A stretch of DNA of 64,000 nucleotides from Chitinophaga polysaccharea. Its GTDB lineage: Bacteria > Bacteroidota > Bacteroidia > Chitinophagales > Chitinophagaceae. Shown one piece after another: positions 60,017 through 64,000 of this stretch; position 1 is the stretch's first letter, and every line of letters starts with the position of its first letter. A program made the translations under genes and the position numbers. A model generated the notes under the pieces. That model was not told the DNA's origin. It did not search any database and saw nothing but the letters and a program-made list of their open reading frames with translations. The stretch is taken from positions 3,224,001 through 3,288,000 of the forward strand of contig NZ_CABFVU010000001.1 of NCBI RefSeq assembly GCF_902150045.1. The letters are read 5' to 3'.

Positions 60017-60589
60017 ATGCCAGCAATTGATTTACAGGTACTGTGGGATGCGGTTTGCAAGGCGGACGATCAGCAATCGTTCCGGCAATTGTTTGATCAT
60101 TATTATCCCCGTTTAGTGCGTTTTGCAACAGACCTGGCCATCAGCAGGGAAGCAGCGGAAGAAATTGTGTCGGATGTATTTGTGCAGCTCTGGAAAAACC
60201 GCAGGGAAGGCGGATCAATTTTGTATCTCAAAACATACTTATATACCGCTGTCCGTAACCGCTGCTACAACCATCACCGCGATGAGCAGAAACACCAGTG
60301 GCTGGAACTGGAAGCAGAAAACGCCCCGCTTGCCGGAGATGTACATCCTCAGCTGGAATGGAAGGAAATGCAGCAATGGCTGGATAAAGCCATCGCCACC
60401 CTCTCTCCCCAGGGCCGGACTATTTTCCGCCTGATCCGGGAGGAAGGATTTAAATATAAAGAAGTAGCCCTGCTCCTGGAAATTTCCCCGCGCACCGTTG
60501 AAACCCAGCTGGTACGCGCTACCAGCCGCCTGCGTGAAGCCTTGCAACAGTATAGCAGGGGAGGCGGCCCAAAAATCCCCGTTCCCTGA
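60017..60589 (+). CDS. ECF RNA polymerase sigma-70 factor
   Basis: A 190-residue ECF sigma factor. Region 2 is DQQSFRQLFDHYYPRLVRFATDLAISREAAEEIVSDVFVQLWKNR; region 4 is TLSPQGRTIFRLIREEGFKYKEVALLLEISPRTVETQLVRATSRLREAL. It is followed 77 bases later by a FecR anti-sigma gene and then a SusC with STN domain, repeating the arrangement at 29942-35146 in the opposite direction. It would switch on the SusC genes to its right when substrate is sensed. Confidence 0.96.
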   Translation: MPAIDLQVLWDAVCKADDQQSFRQLFDHYYPRLVRFATDLAISREAAEEIVSDVFVQLWKNRREGGSILYLKTYLYTAVRNRCYNHHRDEQKHQWLELEAENAPLAGDVHPQLEWKEMQQWLDKAIATLSPQGRTIFRLIREEGFKYKEVALLLEISPRTVETQLVRATSRLREALQQYSRGGGPKIPVP

Positions 60590-60666
60590 AAAAAATATTT
60601 TTACCGGCTGTAGGTAATCGCCTTCTTTTTCGTGTCTCTCTCCCTGGGAACATTTAAACAGCACGT

Positions 60667-61695
60667 ATGCATCATCATCGCCTGGATGAACTAATAACGG
60701 CAAAACTCAGCGGCACACTGGATGAAAGCGGCCGGGAAGAACTGGCGGCTTTATTGCTGCAACACCCGGAATGGGAGCAGCAGGCTGCTTTGCTGGAACA
60801 ATACTGGAATTCAGTACAGGAACAGGAAGCGCCTCCGGCGGCTGTTTTTAATGAGATGATGGCAAAAGCGGAGCACACCGGTAAAACAACCGTAAAGGTC
60901 GTGGCCTGGTGGAAATGGGCAGCTGCCGCCACCCTGGCCGGATTGCTGTGCACAGCAGGTTACCACCTGTGGCAGCATTCCTACCGGCAGAAAGAATTAC
61001 AGCTGGTGGAAACCCGCAACGGCGAACGCCGTCATTTCCGCCTCAGCGACGGTACCACCGTGCACCTGAATGCCTCCAGCCATCTTACCTGCCGGCTGAA
61101 TGCCCGCACCCGGGAAATATGGCTGGATGGAGAAGCTTTCTTTGAAGTGGCTAAAGACCCTGCGCGCCCTTTTGTGGTACATGCTGCCTCTATGAACATC
61201 CATGCCCTCGGCACGGCTTTCAACGTAAAAGCCTACCCGGAAGACGCACAATATGAAACTACCCTGCTGGAAGGCGCAGTGGAAGTATATCTCGATAAAA
61301 CGCCGGAACAGAAAGTACGGCTACGCCCGTACGAAAAACTGGCCATCGGCAGCACTGCTGCACTGGCATCTCCGGAAAAAAAATTAATAATAAAACCAGT
61401 GGTATCAAAAGTAGCAATGGCAAAAGCCGCTGCCTTACCGGCTGCAGACAGCACCCTGCTGGAAACGGCATGGGTGAGCAACCGTCTTCAGTTTGAAGCG
61501 CTCCGGTTTGATCAACTGGCCAAACTATTGGAACGCTGGTACGGCGTTAAAATTGAATTTCGTAATGAAACAGTGAAAAACTATGTATTCAGCGGCTCCT
61601 TTGCTTCTGAAAGCATTACCCAGGCGCTGCAGGCCCTGCAACTAACAGAAGAATTCCATTTCGATAATCAAAGCACGCGGATCATCATTTATTAG
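60667..61695 (+). CDS. FecR-type anti-sigma factor
   Basis: A 342-residue inner-membrane anti-sigma factor. The cytoplasmic part (1-75) holds DELITAKLSGTLDESGREEL; the membrane span is WWKWAAAATLAGLLCTAGYHLW near residues 78-99. The periplasmic FecR domain is REIWLDGEAFFEVAKDPARPFVVHAASMNIHALGTAFNVKAY, and a DUF4974 ends the chain (VFSGSFASESITQALQALQLTEEF). It would bind the sigma factor encoded before it and sense the STN domain of the SusC protein encoded after it. Confidence 0.95.
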   Translation: MHHHRLDELITAKLSGTLDESGREELAALLLQHPEWEQQAALLEQYWNSVQEQEAPPAAVFNEMMAKAEHTGKTTVKVVAWWKWAAAATLAGLLCTAGYHLWQHSYRQKELQLVETRNGERRHFRLSDGTTVHLNASSHLTCRLNARTREIWLDGEAFFEVAKDPARPFVVHAASMNIHALGTAFNVKAYPEDAQYETTLLEGAVEVYLDKTPEQKVRLRPYEKLAIGSTAALASPEKKLIIKPVVSKVAMAKAAALPAADSTLLETAWVSNRLQFEALRFDQLAKLLERWYGVKIEFRNETVKNYVFSGSFASESITQALQALQLTEEFHFDNQSTRIIIY

Positions 61696-61759
61696 CACGT
61701 TCACCTAAAAATCAGTTATGAAGAACTAGAAAACCTGTAAACAGTTCAATGAAAAAAAG

Positions 61760-61788
61760 CACAGGAAATGCTACGAACATTCCCTGTG
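61760..61788 (+). terminator. Small hairpin between anti-sigma and SusC genes
   Basis: 11-base arms (CACAGGAAATG / CATTCCCTGTG) with one mismatch and a 7-base loop. As in the other sigma/FecR/SusC locus, a hairpin separates FecR from SusC, but there is no T run, so termination is uncertain. Confidence 0.35.
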
Positions 61789-61869
61789 TGAAGGCTTATC
61801 AGCAAAGCGCCGGCCCCTTTGGACGGGATGGCAGGGCCTTGCTATTGTATCACCTATCATCACAAATTT

Positions 61870-64000
61870 ATGGAAAAAGTCAACCAATCGGATGCATGCC
61901 GGCGAAGAACGCCCATGCTCAAGTATTTGATCATTATGAAGCTATCATTCTTTATTGTTTTACTTTCCTGCATGCAGGTGGCAGCCACCGGGTACTCCCA
62001 ACGCATCAGCATCCATGTAAAGGATACGGAAATAAAAAAGGTACTGGACCGCATTGCCGGGCAGTCGGATGTACGTTTCCTCTACAGCAACCGTAAAGTG
62101 GACCTGCAGCAACGGGTAAGCATCAGCGCCGCGGAAGAGCCACTGGAAAAGGTACTGGATAAAGTGCTTTCCGGCAGCGGCTTTGCCTGGAAAGAACTGG
62201 ATGGCCACCTGGTGGTGATCATCCCCGAAAACACCGCATGGGAAAATATCCGCGTGAAAGGCCATGTTACCGGCGCCGATGACCAGGCATCACTGCTGGG
62301 TGTTACGGTACAGGTAAAAGGCACCGCTATCGGTACTGTTACCGATGAAAAAGGGAACTTTTCACTTGATGCGCCCGCCGGCGGCACACTCCTGTTCCGC
62401 TATGTAGGCTATGAACCGCTGGAGCTCCCGGTGAAAGCATCGATGGAGGTGCAGCTGAAAAAATCTTCCAGCGCCCTCACGGAGGTAGTAGTGATCGGGT
62501 ATGGCGCTGCACAGAAAAAAGATCTCACCGGGTCCATTGTAAGCATCACCCCTAAAGAATTTAACAAAGGCATTATCAGCAATCCCGTACAGGTATTGCA
62601 GGGAAAAGTTGCCGGCCTGGTGATCAGCAAGCCCGGTGGCAACCCCAATGGTAAAATAAGCATCAGTCTCCGGGGCGCCTCCTCCCTGTCCGCCAGCAGC
62701 CAGCCATTGTTCGTAGTGGATGGTATACCCGGCATCGACATCAATGCAGTACCGCCGGATGATATCGTATCTATCGATGTTTTGAAAGATGCATCGGCAG
62801 CAGCCATTTATGGTTCCAGGGGCGCCAATGGCGTTATCATTGTAACTACACGCCGCGGCAAGGAAGGTGTTACGCAGGTATCCTACAGCGGTTATATCGG
62901 TATGGAGAAGATGTCGAACACCTACGATGTGCTCAGCGCACCAGACTATCGCAAATACCTGAAGGATAATAATATCGATGCATCTGCATTTGACCTCGGA
63001 TCTTCTACCAACTGGCAGAAAGCCATTACCCGCACAGGTATCAGCCATAGTCATAATTTATCGATGAGCGGAGGAAAAGACAATACCCGCTACAGCGCAT
63101 CTGTGAACTATCTCAACAATGAAGGCGTAGTGCTGAACTCCGGCCTTGAACGCATCATCGGGCGCATCACGCTGGACCAGGGCGTTTTCGACAACCGCCT
63201 GCGACTGGGCCTCTCCATGAACTATGTAGGAGAGAAGAACAAATACGTAGGCACGGACCCGGATGGCAACGGCGATAACCGCATCTGGGAACAGGCCATT
63301 GCTTACAATCCCACAGCGCCTGTTTATAATGCAGATGGTTCCTGGTTTGAAAAACTGGATATCAACGATAACTACAATCCCGTTGCCCTGGCCAACCAGA
63401 TCAGACACCAGCGCGCCCTGAATAAATTTATCGGTTCTGCAAAAGCTACCTATGATATTACCAGTCACCTTACCTACGACCTGCTGCTTGGGCTGGAACG
63501 CGCTTCCAGCGACCGCGGTCTGTATTATTCAAAAGAATCGCCGGTGATAGAAGGCGCAGGCAGTAACGGAACCGCTACCCGCGCTTCCCAGACCTGGGAT
63601 AACAAAACACTGGAAACCTATTTTACCTACAACCAGCAATGGCAGAAAAATGTAGTGAAAGTAACAGCAGGTTATTCCTACCAGAACTTTTTCAGGAACA
63701 GTATGTCGGCAGGTAATACCCAGTTCGTATCCGATATCTTCAGTTATAATAATCTCGGCGCAGGCCAGGGCGATCAGCCGGCTGTAGCTTCCGGTGCAGA
63801 AGAGAACTCACCGGTATCTTTTATCGGCCGCGTGTTTTACAGCTACAACGATAAATACCTGCTCACCGGTACGGTGCGCCGCGATGGCTCTACCCGCTTT
63901 GGTAAAGACAGGAAATGGGGTACCTTCCCATCTGCCTCACTGGCATGGCGTATTACACAGGAGCCCTTCCTGCAGAACAGCAGCTGGCTGCAGGACCTGA
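61870..64000 (+). CDS. SusC/RagA TonB-dependent receptor with STN domain (C-terminus beyond right edge)
   Basis: The first 710 residues are visible and the frame is open at base 64000. From ATG 61870 a basic leader precedes a signal peptide (MKLSFFIVLLSCMQVAATGYSQ, which itself starts at ATG 61936). Then come the STN domain (DTEIKKVLDRIAGQSDVRFLY), the carboxypeptidase-D-like domain (VTDEKGNFSLDAPAGGTLLFRYVGYE), a plug with TEVVVIGYGAAQKKDLTG and VDGIPGIDINAVPPDDIVSIDVLKDASAAAIYGSRGANG, and the beginning of the barrel. The STN domain pairs it with the FecR/ECF genes upstream. Its SusD and enzymes must lie to the right of the window. Confidence 0.95.
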   Translation, partial: MEKVNQSDACRRRTPMLKYLIIMKLSFFIVLLSCMQVAATGYSQRISIHVKDTEIKKVLDRIAGQSDVRFLYSNRKVDLQQRVSISAAEEPLEKVLDKVLSGSGFAWKELDGHLVVIIPENTAWENIRVKGHVTGADDQASLLGVTVQVKGTAIGTVTDEKGNFSLDAPAGGTLLFRYVGYEPLELPVKASMEVQLKKSSSALTEVVVIGYGAAQKKDLTGSIVSITPKEFNKGIISNPVQVLQGKVAGLVISKPGGNPNGKISISLRGASSLSASSQPLFVVDGIPGIDINAVPPDDIVSIDVLKDASAAAIYGSRGANGVIIVTTRRGKEGVTQVSYSGYIGMEKMSNTYDVLSAPDYRKYLKDNNIDASAFDLGSSTNWQKAITRTGISHSHNLSMSGGKDNTRYSASVNYLNNEGVVLNSGLERIIGRITLDQGVFDNRLRLGLSMNYVGEKNKYVGTDPDGNGDNRIWEQAIAYNPTAPVYNADGSWFEKLDINDNYNPVALANQIRHQRALNKFIGSAKATYDITSHLTYDLLLGLERASSDRGLYYSKESPVIEGAGSNGTATRASQTWDNKTLETYFTYNQQWQKNVVKVTAGYSYQNFFRNSMSAGNTQFVSDIFSYNNLGAGQGDQPAVASGAEENSPVSFIGRVFYSYNDKYLLTGTVRRDGSTRFGKDRKWGTFPSASLAWRITQEPFLQNSSWLQDL

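Noticed and set aside
61749..62096. 115-codon open frame before and inside the last SusC
   Set aside because: It overlaps the SusC signal and STN region in another frame; the SusC frame carries all the conserved motifs.
1..64000. CRISPR arrays, insertion sequences, tRNA/rRNA, phage genes
   Set aside because: I looked for regular spaced repeats, transposase motifs, cloverleaf-like sequences and phage structural genes and found none that I could support.

Overview
The window reads as chromosomal DNA of a Bacteroidota bacterium, most likely a soil or plant-associated Chitinophagaceae member (Chitinophaga-like). The evidence is three SusC-type TonB receptors and two SusD-type lipoproteins, two ECF sigma/FecR anti-sigma pairs feeding SusC proteins with STN domains, an MacB/FtsX-type permease, GH92 and sialate O-acetylesterase genes, TAnnTTTG-type promoter elements, and weak Shine-Dalgarno signals. 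The species is inferred, not proven. Coding density is high, no gap between genes exceeds 300 bases, and I see no tRNA, rRNA, CRISPR array, transposase or phage gene.

Layout. 1-1843 (minus): a Cys-type sulfatase cut by the left edge, behind a DUF1349 protein. 1959-4953 (plus): a tightly packed trio of PIG-L deacetylase, GT4 glycosyltransferase and GH100-like glycosidase. 5028-8014: a lipoprotein, an exported protein of unknown family, a GNAT acetyltransferase and a histone-H1-like protein. 8213-14709 (plus): a nine-gene biosynthetic operon of FAD oxidoreductase, methyltransferase, type III polyketide synthase, FabL-like enoyl reductase, FabZ-like dehydratase, FabF-like ketosynthase, acyl carrier protein, phosphopantetheinyl transferase and a small unknown protein. 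It looks like a dedicated type II fatty-acid module making the starter for a type III PKS, with a methylase and a flavoenzyme as tailoring; this is the most interesting system here. 14974-22425 (plus): an operon of planctomycete-type cytochrome/DUF1549-DUF1553, DUF1501, beta-propeller and DUF2231/cytochrome/LRR multidomain proteins, then a truncated MocR-type regulator. 22478-26227: a two-headed SGNH plus alpha/beta hydrolase and two less clear exported proteins.

26228-35146 (minus) is a complete polysaccharide-utilisation locus in the order sigma factor, anti-sigma, SusC, SusD, GH92 alpha-mannosidase; a sialate O-acetylesterase follows at 35979-37937. 38136-42886 (plus) is a copper-resistance operon (DUF3347, multicopper oxidase with a putative barrel tail, CPH-type P1B ATPase), followed by a hybrid histidine kinase. 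44682-45647 (minus) is a stand-alone class I terpene synthase with all signature motifs. 45884-51046 is a second SusC/SusD pair with no enzyme beside it, ending in a strong terminator.

51141-59862 (minus) holds a permease, an unknown exported protein, a serine hydrolase, an amidohydrolase, a TetX-family flavin monooxygenase with its TetR regulator (a near-ideal operator lies just upstream), and an HtrA-like protease with no signal peptide. 60017-64000 (plus) is a second sigma/anti-sigma/SusC array cut by the right edge. Several long inverted repeats lie between genes, including a 33-base-arm hairpin at 54235-54312 and a repeat unit at 35912-35979 related to sequence at 24592-24623.
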